The notes beneath the pieces were generated by a model. The model saw only the letters and a list, made by a program, of their open reading frames with translations, was not told where the DNA came from and ran no database searches. 64,000 nucleotides of DNA from Daldinia sp. FL1419 (Eukaryota; Ascomycota; Sordariomycetes; Xylariales; Hypoxylaceae). The position numbers were made by a program, and so were the translations under genes. How positions within the stretch are numbered: the first letter of the stretch is position 1; each line of letters begins with the position of its first letter. Positions 11,055-22,515 of this stretch are shown piece by piece. The stretch is taken from assembly GCA_025201765.1 (NCBI GenBank), contig MU623441.1:62001-126000 (forward strand), in the 5' to 3' direction.

Positions 11055-12601
11055 ATGGCTTCTGCCCATCCCCTTTCTTCGACTTCCTTGTTTTCACTCA
11101 GGGGCTTAGTCGCCGTCGGTTAGTTCCAAACCCCTTTTTGAATTTCCCCTCTTTGACTGATTTTTCTACGCAGTGACGGGCGGGGGAACAGGTGTTGGCC
11201 TAAGTAAGTCCCTATTCCGAAAACAGTACCTCTATTCCTCAATCCACCTTTCTGGTTGCCTAATACACATCTTTCTAGTGATCACGCAAACACTCGCTGC
11301 CAATGGAGCCAAGGTCTACATTACTGGACGTCGCGCTGACGTTCTGGAGACGAGTGCTCGCATTCACGGTTCACCAGAGAGGTTGGGCCCTCTAGGCGGT
11401 AGCATCATTCCTATTGTAATGGACATTACGTCGAAAGAGAGCATCAAGAGTGTTGTCGCTGAGATTTCACAAAAGGAGGAGTTCGTTAACGTGTGAGCCG
11501 CATCCTATTCTCCTTAGCGACATCGTGGTTCTATTAATCCTCTTGTCGCACAGTATATAAGGCGTAATTGCTCGTGAGCGATTACGGCGTCGTTTTTTAG
11601 CTCTCAACACCTCTACCTTCTAACACTTGGCCTCGATAGTCTTGTTAATAACGCGGGAATCTGGGGAGGACGGCCTGCTGCGAAAGCGGAAGACGGACCA
11701 GAGGCTTTCAGCGAGGCTATTCTGGCCGAGAGCAAGGAGGACAACTGGCAGAGGTGTAGGAGACAAATTTCCTTAAACAATTTCTAGATGTCTAAGTCTA
11801 ATTAACTACTTCATAGCATTCGACGTCAATTGTACCTCCCAATACTTCGTCACCGCCGCATTCCTCCCGCTCCTCGCCAAAGCTGAGTCCGGCCCGACCG
11901 GAAAAATTGGCAGTGTAATCAATAACAGTTCGATCGGTGGACTGCTTCGAATGTTAGTATGGCCGTATCAGAATCAAGTAAGGAGCTACTCTACTGACAC
12001 ACACCCATTGTTATTCTACAGGACGCAAAATTGCCAGTTCTCGTACAACGTAAAACGCCCATCCAGGAGTCGCCTCGCCGTCAGAAATAACTAACAAGTG
12101 ACAGGCTAGCAAAGCCGCCTTCATACAATTGACGCGCCAGATGGCATTCGAGTTTAGCCACGAGAGAATAAATGTTCGCGTCAATGGCATTGTTCTAGGT
12201 AAATAAACACAGCCATTTTCCCATTAGTGACTGGTTGGTTGACCCTAACCTACCTAGGATACTTCCCGTCGGAGATGTCGACGGGCGAGTCCAACGACGA
12301 AAACGTGAGCACGCCTCAAGACGAGCGTTTTGCGCTCTTCATGAAGAGCCTGGGCGCCGAAAAGGTCAAGCGCATGGGAACACCACAGGAACTTGCCAGT
12401 GTAAGCTGATCACCCCCTTTTGTCGTTAATATTCTCCCTGGTCAGATGAAATAGGCGATCGTTCTAAACCAAACCGAGATGGCTAACTAGTAAATCTGTT
12501 GGTTTTAGGCTATCCTTATGCTCGTTACCAACGATTTCGTGTGGGGTACGAGTATAATTGTCGACGGCGGCGTGTGTCTGACTGTTCCTGGAAACATATA
12601 A
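11055..12601 (+). CDS. Short-chain dehydrogenase/reductase with eight introns
   Basis: Nine exons: 11055-11118, 11174-11203, 11279-11492, 11640-11755, 11817-11952, 12022-12049, 12105-12198, 12258-12400 and 12509-12601. Every junction keeps the frame. The classical SDR features appear in order: NAD(P)-binding TGGGTGVG near the N-terminus, an NNAG motif (LVNNAGIWG), a catalytic Ser in NNSSIGG, the YNASK catalytic Tyr-Lys pair, and the C-terminal segment ending in TSIIVDGGVCL. The fold is known to catalyse NAD(P)H-dependent oxidation or reduction of alcohols and ketones; the substrate cannot be told. The intron number is high for an SDR of about 305 residues, and one exon is only 28 bp. The N-terminus resembles the SDR at 61.3-62.3 kb, suggesting they are distant paralogues. 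Confidence 0.85.
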
Positions 12602-12889
12602 CAACATAGTAGTTTATGTATGTACCTATATGTACACGTCGCTCATATTTGAGCAGTCTATAGTCCGCATTGTTTAAAGAAGAGAGAGGGGTGCACGGAA
12701 ATCTTCAAATTCTTATTACATGCTCGCCCATCCCAGTCGCAAGGTTTTCAAGGATTTTCATCACAGTATAATCCTATGTTGGCCCTGTTTTTAAGAGCAA
12801 GTCATGGAAAAAGTCTCCCTTCGGCATTCAATTTCGCTCTAGCTAAGGCTCCCCTGGGATTCCTCCTCCCGTACAGCACAGGGGCCCTC

Positions 12890-14247
12890 TTAGAGATTGC
12901 TCACAGCTTTTGCATGGTCATATACTAGCGCCTGCGCTTCTTCGTCATCTAGGTAAATAGTGAAACCATCGTTATGGTTACGACCATAAGAATAACCTGA
13001 GAAACCGTATTGCCAATACATGTCCGCCATACCCTCCTCAAGCATGATCTTCTGCCAACCCCCTTCTACCTCCAGCCTCGTGGCGTTCGCGGGGGGAATC
13101 CCGTTTTGTTCGCGTACCTCGGGCGTCATCCAGCCGTACTCTTCGTGAACAACCGGCTTATCTGCCTTCCTACTCGCGGCTGCATGGTCCCGAATCCACT
13201 GGTCTGACCAGGCAACTGTTTTAGTCCACCAGTCGGGGTAAGTGTGGAACACGCCAAAATCGATATTGGGCAATGCCAGATTAGCGTCAAAGTCACCGCC
13301 GTCGGCACCGTTATACGCCCAGTCGTCCGACTCTCGGTTAAAGCCTCCCTCTCCACCCCACGTCACCAAGTGATTAGGATCCAGGCTTTTGACGAACGTG
13401 CTCATCTCATCGATCCACGTAGTTAGAGTGTCTGCGGTGCAGTTGCCGCTGACGGGAAGATTGCGCACCGCGTCGGCACCACACCGCGGCTCGTTGGCTA
13501 GCTCCCAGGCAAAGATGGTTGCCGAGTCTTTATAGCGCGTGACAAACTGTTTGATATATTGCTTGAACGCATCCTTTATCTCAGGTAGTCGGTAAAACTA
13601 AAATGCCGTTAGTTATCTATCTATGGGAGAGTAGGATGATCCTGTCAAAGTTTACTGATATGTTTTCAGACTTACATCGTCATGGTACTTCCCGCCCAAG
13701 TTGATAGTAAAAACATCCATACCACCGTAATCAGCCCAATTATTAGTAAAAGTAACGATAAGCTTAATGCCGACCCTAGTGGCAGCATCGACTACCTTGT
13801 CAAACTCGGTGATGTTGACGGTAGAGGTGCCGTTCGCCCACCATTGGAACACGGCGTTGGTCGCGCCGGCTCCTTCGCCGCCGTACTGTGGTAGACCCTG
13901 AGGGTCGTAGGTGACGTTCTTGTCGTTAAAGCCCCATGTGCGGAATACTTTCAGACCAGCATCCTTGGCGGCAGTAAGCCCCAGTTCGACGTCAGTCGCG
14001 TTCTAAAGCCATGGTTAGATCAAAGTCTGATCAAATAAGTTTCGTCACGTACTCTTTCGAATGGAAAGTAATAGGCGTTACTACCAGCAAAATTAAAGTC
14101 CTTCCCATCGAGTTGGAACTTGCTGCCCTTAACGGTAACAAAGCCTTCCGGAACGGCCCTGCGATCGGTCTTGCGCACGGGACTAGCGTAAACCACTCCG
14201 CTTGCAAGCAGACCGAATGATAGAAGACTCGATAAAGCGAGGACCAT
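12890..14247 (-). CDS. Secreted GH5 endo-beta-1,4-mannanase
   Basis: Three exons on the minus strand: 14247-14053, 14002-13676 and 13597-12890, giving 409 residues. An N-terminal signal peptide (about 1-21, VLALSSLLSFGLLASGVVYA) precedes a possible KTDRR processing site. The glycoside hydrolase family 5 core follows. WELANEPRC carries the presumed acid/base Glu and VVHEEYGW the presumed nucleophile Glu; RTWGFND and several N-glycosylation sites are also seen. Known role of this group (likely GH5 subfamily 7): extracellular cleavage of beta-1,4-mannan or galactomannan in plant cell walls. No carbohydrate-binding module is seen. Both introns are short with GT-AG ends. It is convergent with the upstream SDR, with about 290 bp between them. 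Mannanase rather than another GH5 activity is inferred from motif resemblance. Confidence 0.87.
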
Positions 14248-15964
14248 ATTGACGATCGGACCAGTCAGGATAGAAACCGCACATTTCTATTATGATTGAA
14301 CCAGCGCCGTCCAGCATAATGCATTTATGTATTTCGACACGGCCCCCTTCCCCCAATTCGGTTATTTCCATTTTGGGAAAACGGAGGCCTTCAAACCGCG
14401 TTACTAGGATCTAGCTAATTGGGCCTCTCGGACCTTGGTGGCATTAACAACTCACGCTTAACAAGGTCGGTACGATGGTATGATGGTTCTGTACTGCGAT
14501 ATGGAGATTATGGCGTTTTCGAGTAAACACGGCGGTTTGGAAATCCGTTTGGAGGCGTGGTGATGCTGTCGGAGACTCGGGACCAGATCCGTTTGCGGGG
14601 AATGGAGGACGTTGTGGGATTGTGCGCCCCGGCTTTTTTTGGAGTATGAACTTATTCTTTCATTGTGTAATAATTCCGGCGTTGATCCATGAGAGAGTCG
14701 TGGAGGATGATTTTCTATGTTCTTAAACTTATGGGTTACGATAATAGGAGCGGGTTTGTAAGTACGGAAGCTAGGTACCTATATGTTAGAGAAAGGGGGC
14801 CAGAGTCCACCTAATCACATTAATGTATTGCTTCTTTTTTCTTAAACGTAATTCAGGTCTATATTTACTAAAATAAGAACATCTATAAAATAGGTACATT
14901 TAATTAATACTCCATATATAATAGTAAATATTGGTCGAGTTTATTAATATCCCATGTTCATGCACCAATGTCCAAGGATGTACGGATCTGTAGATTTATC
15001 TATAAAACTCCATTTTATGTAGACCAAGTGGGGCCGTATCTCATCTCCACCAACTCCGGGTCTCCGGCTTCGAAACGATATACGCAAAGCGGCTTCAGTT
15101 GAATATAGAATTCTTCAATTTCTAAATAAGATCTACATATATTGATCACCTGGATCCTACAATACGTTAATATTATTTTATACAGATCTTGAAAATAATT
15201 AAGTCCTAATATATATAAGAACCTAAAGAAATACATGTTCTTATTGCAAAGGTAGTTTCAAATAGGTAGACAAGTCAAATTTATGAGGACAACCTAGTTG
15301 AACCCCACAATCCACGGGGTATGTATACATTGGTTCCATTGGCTTAGTAGGGGGTATTCTGGGGCTCAAATTCAAAGAGTATTATTTTCTTTATTAGGCA
15401 TTGATTAAAAAAACGATCTACTATATTTGTTGTAATAGTGTAGTTAATCTTAAGATGAGCTTCAGTGCTTGTCGATTTAACGGTGCTTAAGTACCTGTAG
15501 GTAGGTACCTAAGTAGCTAGGTTAGGTAGATGCTATATGGAGTCTTATCGATAATTGAAATCACCCCACAAGTGCAGATAGTAACATACATTGCGCTTCT
15601 ACAAGTTGCCAAGATTTCGCACTAATTGATAAGGTAAGCGATAAACTCCGCACTAAGAAAAATTCCCACCAGCAAAAACCAATTCTCATTCTATCCAATC
15701 AAAGCTTGACCTCATCTACTTTTTTGCTGCAGCCCAAGGCGCCAATCGACTCTAACGCTTGGTACAAACTACTGCGGGCAATGAACTTTTTTTTTTTTTT
15801 TTTAACCTTCAACTTTTTTTTCTCCCTGGACCTATATATCTCCCTTATCCCGTCTTAACAACACCACCGATTGCAGCCTTACCTTAATTTGTCGATTTGA
15901 TAAATATCGTCTATAGCGGAGCATTGAGGATCATTTCGTGTGATCCTTTAGTTAAATAGGCACC
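14248..15964. other. Intergenic region between the mannanase and RRP14-like genes
   Basis: No gene is recognised. It contains AT-rich sequence (about 14820-15250), TAGGTACCTA-type intergenic repeats near 15490-15530, a CCAATCA box at 15695-15701, a T run at 15787-15803 and a TATATAT sequence near 15833. The last three lie within about 270 bp of the RRP14-like start and plausibly belong to its promoter. Confidence 0.45.
15695..15701 (+). promoter_or_regulatory. CCAAT box upstream of the RRP14-like gene
   Basis: A CCAATCA sequence lies about 265 bp before the start codon of the RRP14-like gene. It is a typical binding site for the fungal Hap (CCAAT-binding) complex. One match is weak evidence. 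Confidence 0.35.
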
Positions 15965-17723
15965 ATGGAGGACTCTTCCTTGAAGGTTGGTTAATCAAAC
16001 GACCCAACCTGTATTTTCCGACAGGATAATGCGTGTTCTTGAAGAATGATAACCGACACTACAATACTTAGGAGCGTCTCCTTAATTCGCAAAAATCCTT
16101 CGATGGACTTTTATCCTTAATACCCGCTCGGATGTATTATGGAGAAGACACGAGCGTAGGTCGCCCTCTGTAACGATGCACATAGCAATGCACCCAAGTT
16201 CACTGCGATTGCTTACCACTGTGCAGGATCAATGGAAACGAAAGAAGCAGACCAAAGCTGAAGCTTCTGCTGCCCGACGTAATAAGCTCGACCCCGACAG
16301 TGCGCTGAACCGAAGTGTCAAGGAAGTTATGGATGAACAGGCATTGAAAAAGCGGAAGCGCAATCAAATGCAAGATGGTGACGACGACGATGACTGGTCT
16401 GATATGGATGGGGTAGAGACTGAGAAGCCTGGCGAGGGATTAAAGAAGAAAGCACCCAAGGATATCAAGAAACAAAAGAAGCTAGACGAGGAGCAAACCG
16501 AGCTTGACGAAAAAGAACGCCGGAAGGAAGAAAGGAAAGCTGCACGAAAGGAGCGAAAAGCAGAGCGGCAACGGTTAAGGGAAGAGGAAGCTGCCTTCCA
16601 GAGACAAACCATCAAGGGTGTCAATAAGATTAAGTTGGGGTCTAGAGAAACGAAGACCAGCTCAGCGCCAAATGGTGATATCAAATCCGCCGACCCTAGC
16701 ACCGAGACTGACGATGAGCAGCCAGAGGCGGAAGAGGAAGAAGAAACTGAAGCCTCGGAGATCAAGTCTCTTGACGTCACTGGCCTCGTTGACGCTGCCG
16801 AAGATCAAAATTCGGTCTCTACCTCATCCCATCTATCGGACCCCCAATCCCCTGTCTTCGATACCAACGGCACACCTGCCGATTCAACCGGTCAAGCCCC
16901 AAGCACCACAACATCCGTATCATCCGCAGCTCCCAATGAAAAGCCGAAACATATAAAGATCCCCACCGACACCACCGCTCTTCGCGCACGCCTTGCTGCA
17001 AGAATACAGGCGCTCCGCGAAGCACGAAAAGCGGATGTTGACGGAAAGCCCATACGCACGCGCCAGGAGCTGATCGAAGCGCGACGCCAGAAACAAGCAG
17101 AACGAAAAGCACACAAGAAGGAGTTGCGCCAAAAGGCCAAAATAGAAGAGGACCGTAAGCGCGAAGAAGCTTTGGCATCCGCTCGTAACTCCCCTGGCAG
17201 CATTCTCAGCCCGGCTATCGATCTTGAGAATAATAACTTCTCATTCGGTCGTATCGGCTTCGGTGATGGTACTCAATTATCCCATGATTTATCACACGTC
17301 CTCAATAGCGGCAAGAAGAAGGGCCCGTCGGATCCCAAGACGGCCCTTGAAAAGCTAGAGAATCAGAAGAAGAGGCTACAAGAGATGGAGGAGGAAAAGC
17401 GAAAAGATGTTGAAGACAAGGAGCTCTGGCTTACTGCCAGGAGGCGCGCAGAAGGTGAAAAGATCAAAGACGACGAAAAATTGCTCAAGAAGGCTGTTAA
17501 GCGTAAGGAGACTGCCAAGAAAAAGAGCGAAAAGGAGTGGTCTGCTAGGAAAGAGGGTGTCGCCAAGGCGATCAAGGACCGACAAAAGAAGCGGGAGGAG
17601 AACATCAGGAAACGACGTGAGGAGAAGCTCACAGGCAAGGGTAGTAAGAAGAAAGGGGCCAAGAAAGCTAAGGGCAGAGCAGGGTTCGAAGGCTCATTTA
17701 TAGGCGGTGGAAAGAAGAAATAA
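15965..17723 (+). CDS. RRP14: Ribosome biogenesis protein Rrp14 / SURF6 family
   Basis: Three exons, 15965-15985, 16072-16155 and 16227-17723, give 533 residues. The first exon encodes only seven residues (MEDSSLK). Exon 2 carries the conserved Rrp14 N-terminal motif (FDGLLSLIPARMYYGED). The rest is very rich in Lys, Arg and Glu with long coiled-coil character. The SURF6 domain starts near KHIKIPTDTTALRARLAARI and is followed by Lys-rich stretches ending in a GFEGSFIGG segment. Known role: a nucleolar protein needed for rRNA processing and assembly of the 40S and 60S subunits. Antisense and shifted open frames over the charged repeats are shadows. The start was chosen because the upstream mini-exons restore the family's N-terminal motif. 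Confidence 0.9.
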
Positions 17724-19456
17724 TCCATAATGTGATCGTCCTATGATTGGATGGGGCATGTCGTCTCGCCTTTTACTAGGGGGGTTTGCATCATGTATAT
17801 ATACAGCGTCCCAAGCAAACCAGTAATTGGCATACTTAGGCGTATTGAAATATTTCAACACCCCTTACCCTCAATGCTCCCGTCGTAAAAGCTCTTGGAT
17901 ATTCTTTTATTTCACTGGGCGTGTGGATATGAGCGCCAGCGAAACTCGCTTAAACGGGAAGAAATAGGAACTGCTTGATATTGCGCTACCTATTGGTTAC
18001 ATTAGGCATTCTTTGTCTTGGAGGTCTGATGGTCCAGAGTTGTGACACTTCGTGTTTCTAGAAGCGACAAATCCGGAAGATTGATATGAATTCAAATATA
18101 ATGTGCGGTGAGTAGAAACTAAGCCAAATGGCTTTGTGCGAATAAACACTAGGATACGTTTGTAGCTCTTGGATTTGAGCTACCAGGGTAGGAGTCTTTT
18201 CTTAGAATTCGGTTTAAGAGGTAGTCTAACAACTAGATACTTGTAATTATCAACACACTAACCTACGGTGCGTTACAGTGCTTTGGCAGCATACATATTA
18301 AGCCGCATAGGTAAAGGACTCCAGAACCGCGAGTAGGCGGCGTCCCGAGATCTCCGAGCCGGACGAATCTATCGAGGACAATTGTTTGATATCTCGACGG
18401 ATCTAGTGGTGTGCCCTGATATCGACAGCAAAGGCGAGGGTACGGCTTGGGGGGCTTAGCTGTCACGTTTCGTTGGTATTGCTTTGCCTATTGTTCAACC
18501 CGGGGACTTTGTTGGCTACACGATCCAATGGTATCCGCTGAAGTGCTTACGAACCACAAAGCGATTCTTGGGGTAGGTGGTGAGCGTTAAGCTTAAAGGG
18601 GATGGTTTCACGAGGGCTCTGTGCTTGGCGTTGTTGTTTGTTCGGGAGGGTCTTGTTATTGTATAGGCCTTGCGATTGTGGTCGTATAGGAAAGGTAGAC
18701 CTGATCATCGACTTGAATCTTGCCATAGTGTGGTATTATAGGAGCGATTGATCGAAATTAAAGATGACTATCGTATTTATGTGTATGCACTATTTACCTA
18801 GGTATATATAAGAAATCCGACGGAGGATCCGAGAAGCTGATCATCCTGCTAAACCACTCGGCGTTCCTTGTATTATCAGATCTTTGAGCATGGGTTCCGT
18901 TTCATATTCGCAAGCCGGGATTTAGCACATGCCCGCGTCGGGCCCCGAGGGCGGACTAATGGAGGATTCTTTGCCAGTCTCAGTATGAAGTATAAGTGGG
19001 AATCGTTAGCAGATTTGGGTCTTGGTGGTCTTTGTTATTCCTAGCCAGCCACGTCTCTATTGCGGAATTGTGCCTGATAAGCGGAGTGTCTGACTTGCAG
19101 TAGAAACCAACTTCTCTTTGTATTGCGTGGGAAATTCTCGGCTACCTTGTTGTGGTAGTTATTCTGGGACTCGAAATTTGGAGACTTGACGGCTTAGGGC
19201 TTGTGGAAATTACATCAGGTCTTTCTTTGTCGGATGTATAAGAATACTCAAGCACTACCCTAATATCGTAAATTAGTATACTAGGCCTTTGAGAATTATG
19301 ATGGACAGTCTAGACCTCGTGGATACGAAATCAGAATAACATATGGCTCTGTATTCGCTTCTCAGAATTTCGACACCCCTTTTCTGCTCCTTTGGGAGCT
19401 TCTTACTAGGTCGTTTTGTTCGTCTTGTACCCTAATCATCCAGAGGAGAGATTATA
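17724..19456. other. Intergenic region without recognised genes
   Basis: About 1.7 kb between the RRP14-like gene and the rhodopsin-fold gene. Only short open frames without recognisable domains or splice structure occur. This is where the window passes from housekeeping to accessory genes. Confidence 0.5.
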
Positions 19457-20682
19457 ATGGAGCTGGCCGACGCGGAAAGGGGGGATTTGCCTCCTATGGA
19501 CGGGACAGGCCTAGCAATATATATCGTGACAATCATAATGGCTCTGGTTTCATCCGTCATCGTATCTCTTAGAATCTACATTCAACGGTCTGGAATGTCG
19601 TTCTGGTGGGATGACGGCCTAATGCTGGTCGCGCTGGTCAGTATTCTCGCATTTGATACATCCAATATCCTCTTCGACCACGTTTACAAGATAGCTATAG
19701 ATTATATATATTGGAAACATCAGCATGGCCTGCAAAAGCGTGCAGTACGGGCTCGAGGTCCTCGACGCGAATGTCCCTTGGTATATGCAATTCGAGGGTA
19801 ACAAATTTGTATTCATTTGGTCACTCATAAATGGAACATCCCTTGTTATGGTCAAATTTTCGATTTGCCTGACGATGTTGCATCTGGGGGAGCCTACGAG
19901 ATACATCCGCTTCGCTATCTACATCCTCCTTCTGGCGAGCTTTGCGTCCTTCTTAATTGGCTTCGTTGGCCTCTTAACGCAATGCAACCCCATCGAAGCT
20001 AGCTGGCATAAGAAACTTGTGATGGAAGGGAGAGCAACGTGCAAGGGTGTGCGTATTTTACTACGTATCGTCTATGCTCATGCGGTCATGACAATCCTAA
20101 CTGACGTGGCTTGTACGATACTGCCTACAGTAATTCTGAGAGGTACCAGATTCAAGCTGAAAAGGTTACTGATTAGCTTGATTCTGGTGTTTGGATTTCT
20201 TGCTTCCGGTTGCAACATTGTCCGCACGTCTTATGTTAGACAATATGACGACGAAGACATACATTGTGAGTCGCATTTCTACACCAAGCCCTCGCCTGAC
20301 TGATATGTTGAGATGCACAGTTTGGACTCTAAGATATGTGCTATGGTCGAACATCGAAACGGCTATTGGGCTTATTGCAGGGTCATTGCCGACGCTCCAG
20401 AGAAGACTTTCGAGCTATCCTTGGAAACATAGGTCGATCACATTGCCAAAAGCTCGAGCCCCAACGCCCGTTCATAGTAAACCTGTAAAACCCCAAAGTA
20501 ACCAAGACCTGGGCAACCCGTTCGATACGGGCTGTAACATAACGACGATAAGTTCGAACCGCCGCTCCCGAGATTGGCATCGTATGGAGGGGACGTTCGA
20601 CTTGCACGGCATCCGTGCCGACTGCACATTTGAAATTACGCGATCAGAGGCCCCGACCAAGTTGGCGGGAATGAGAGTATGA
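19457..20682 (+). CDS. PTH11-type integral membrane protein (fungal rhodopsin-fold domain)
   Basis: Three exons, 19457-19636, 19701-20265 and 20321-20682, give 368 residues. The acceptor at 19700 was chosen because it keeps phase 0 and avoids an in-frame stop. About seven hydrophobic helices can be seen, starting with GLAIYIVTIIMALVSSVIV. Family hallmarks are the WWDDGLM motif after helix 2, and LWSNIETAIGLIAGSLPTL around the last helix. The C-terminal tail is basic and Pro-rich. Known role of the family: plasma membrane proteins, some acting as receptor-like sensors during host recognition (Pth11). Most members, including those next to metabolic gene clusters, have no known ligand. There is no CFEM domain at the N-terminus. 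The family call is firm, the function unknown. Confidence 0.82.
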
Positions 20683-20911
20683 AGGAATCGTAATGGCCGA
20701 ATGATATTGGAATGGTTTCGACCAGGACAAAACTAAAAATATTTATACCAAGATACCCGGGTTGCCCTAAGGTTGCATTATGAAGATTTTATTCGAGAAG
20801 GAAATAAATAGGGCGGTACTAAGATATTTGGTTGTATAGTTTTTCCGTGCTTTGAAGTTCGATTTATTATTTCTGAAAGTAATTAAATAGCGTAACCCAT
20901 TTTATGTGCCC

Positions 20912-22515
20912 TTATTTCGCAGTAACATCGACGTTCCCTATCCTATGGTAATTCGAGTACGTCGATGGATCGCTAGGGTCGCCGCGCCATTCGTACTCGA
21001 CAATCTTCACGTTGTTGTCCTTCTGGCCCACCAGGCAGTATATCCTCCGAGCATGATTGGCAACCATTGTCCCGCGGTCCTTGCAGTCTGACAGATCGCT
21101 AATTTCCTGGCTCGCCTTAGTCCAACTATTTCCTTTGTAGTACGTCAATTGGACTCCGTCGTCGGCAGTAGGGTCCATGGTTAAAACTTGGAAACCTAGA
21201 GGCTCGGGCCAGTTCGTGCTGGTCTCATTGAAACCCGTCGAGAAGGCAGCGATCGTGGTGCTTGGTCCTATGTCCCGCCCTAGAGTATGTCCCACGTATC
21301 GACCGTCGCCGTTTACAATCTGAGATAGCGCACTAGTAGTAGAGCGGTAGAAAAGGTTCATGCTCCTGTGGCCGTAGACTGTAGCGGCCGCCACGTGCGC
21401 TTGGACTAGAGAAGCGTTTTCGGAAGGCGACGCGATATCTACCTGAATGACATCCTGATTGCTATACCACCCGCTAGTACTATTTTGATAGCTAGCTTCT
21501 CTTATGCCATCCTCTGTCTGCCAGTAGAGGTACGTGTACTGATTGCATAAGTCGCACTGCTTTCCGTATGAGACAAGAGCCGAGCCGGCGGTAGAAATAT
21601 AACTATTTCCAGCTTTTGAATCAGCCCAATTTGCGGTTGGGATTTTCGACTGTGTCGAGATGCCCTTGCTATTATCGTATGAAAGAGCCTTGATGGTAGA
21701 TAGGCCGCCACTTGGTGGAAGTTGCCAGTATACGTGTATATCGCGTCGCTAAATGAAAATGTTAGATCTTTGATTTCGTTCCGTTCTTCTGTTTGCAATG
21801 GGTTTATTACCGTGTTATCGAGCGCGTACACGTCAAGCGACAGCGAAGTTCCCTCCTTAACACTATCCAAACCCAGATTATTCGTCTTGCCATCAACAAT
21901 CGGCGATACCACCCAACTTCTATGCGACGAGTTCCATGCCGAAAGGTAGATGGCCTTATTGTTTAATTGGTAAGCCACTAAATAATTCTCATTTCCAAAC
22001 TCATCCGTGAAATTAGCAGTCGCGAGATTAGTATTGGCGAAGAGAGCGGTCTCGTCGTCCTGCGAGGCCGCTGGATCCTGACCGCTGCTTGAGTCTGAGC
22101 CAGAGCTGTCGTTATTCCTTCTCGTTGCTACACCTGCTGCGACGCCTGCTACGATTGCTACTACGATAATAATAACCCCGATTAATATGGCCCAAAAAAA
22201 TTTTCTCTTTATTCCGCATATCCTGGGTTCTGGCGCAGCCAGTCCTTTTTCCGTCTCCACTGCCGCTGCCGCTGCCGCTGCCGCTGCCGTCGCCGGCACG
22301 TGAACCGGTTCGGGAAGGGTGGGATCTATCTCTCTTTTGATGGCATAACCACCGCCAACGCCGACAACCTCAGGATAGCTAAAATGTTCGGCTGCATTTT
22401 GATTGACCTCCGGAAGTTGCGCAGCGTGGGTCGTTTCGGCATATTGGTTTCGAGTATGCGCTTCGGTGTCCACCTCTAGCGTACTATATTCGTAGTTGTC
22501 CCTCGGGGAACTCAT
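20912..22515 (-). CDS. Type II membrane protein with a lectin-like beta-propeller ectodomain
   Basis: Two exons on the minus strand, 22515-21811 and 21748-20912, give 513 residues. The intron (GTAATA...CTAACATTTTCATTTAG) has no in-frame stop, so a naive reading runs through it into a wrong frame. Splicing it restores a propeller-like frame (DIHVYWQLPPSGG, then YTYLYWQTEDGIREAS) to the stop at 20912. The N-terminal part is hydrophilic, with an alanine run near residues 76-85, and one membrane segment lies at about 106-130. A Ser/Asp-rich stalk is followed by repeated beta-strand modules resembling fungal fucose-specific lectin propellers. I infer an extracellular sugar-binding domain held by a type II anchor. 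The start at 22515 is preferred over an ATG 15 codons upstream. The lectin assignment is from resemblance only. Confidence 0.7.

Noticed and set aside
21502..21748. C-terminal tail of the unspliced lectin-like frame
   Set aside because: The tail has no propeller character, while the alternative frame after intron removal continues the propeller pattern to the stop at 20912.
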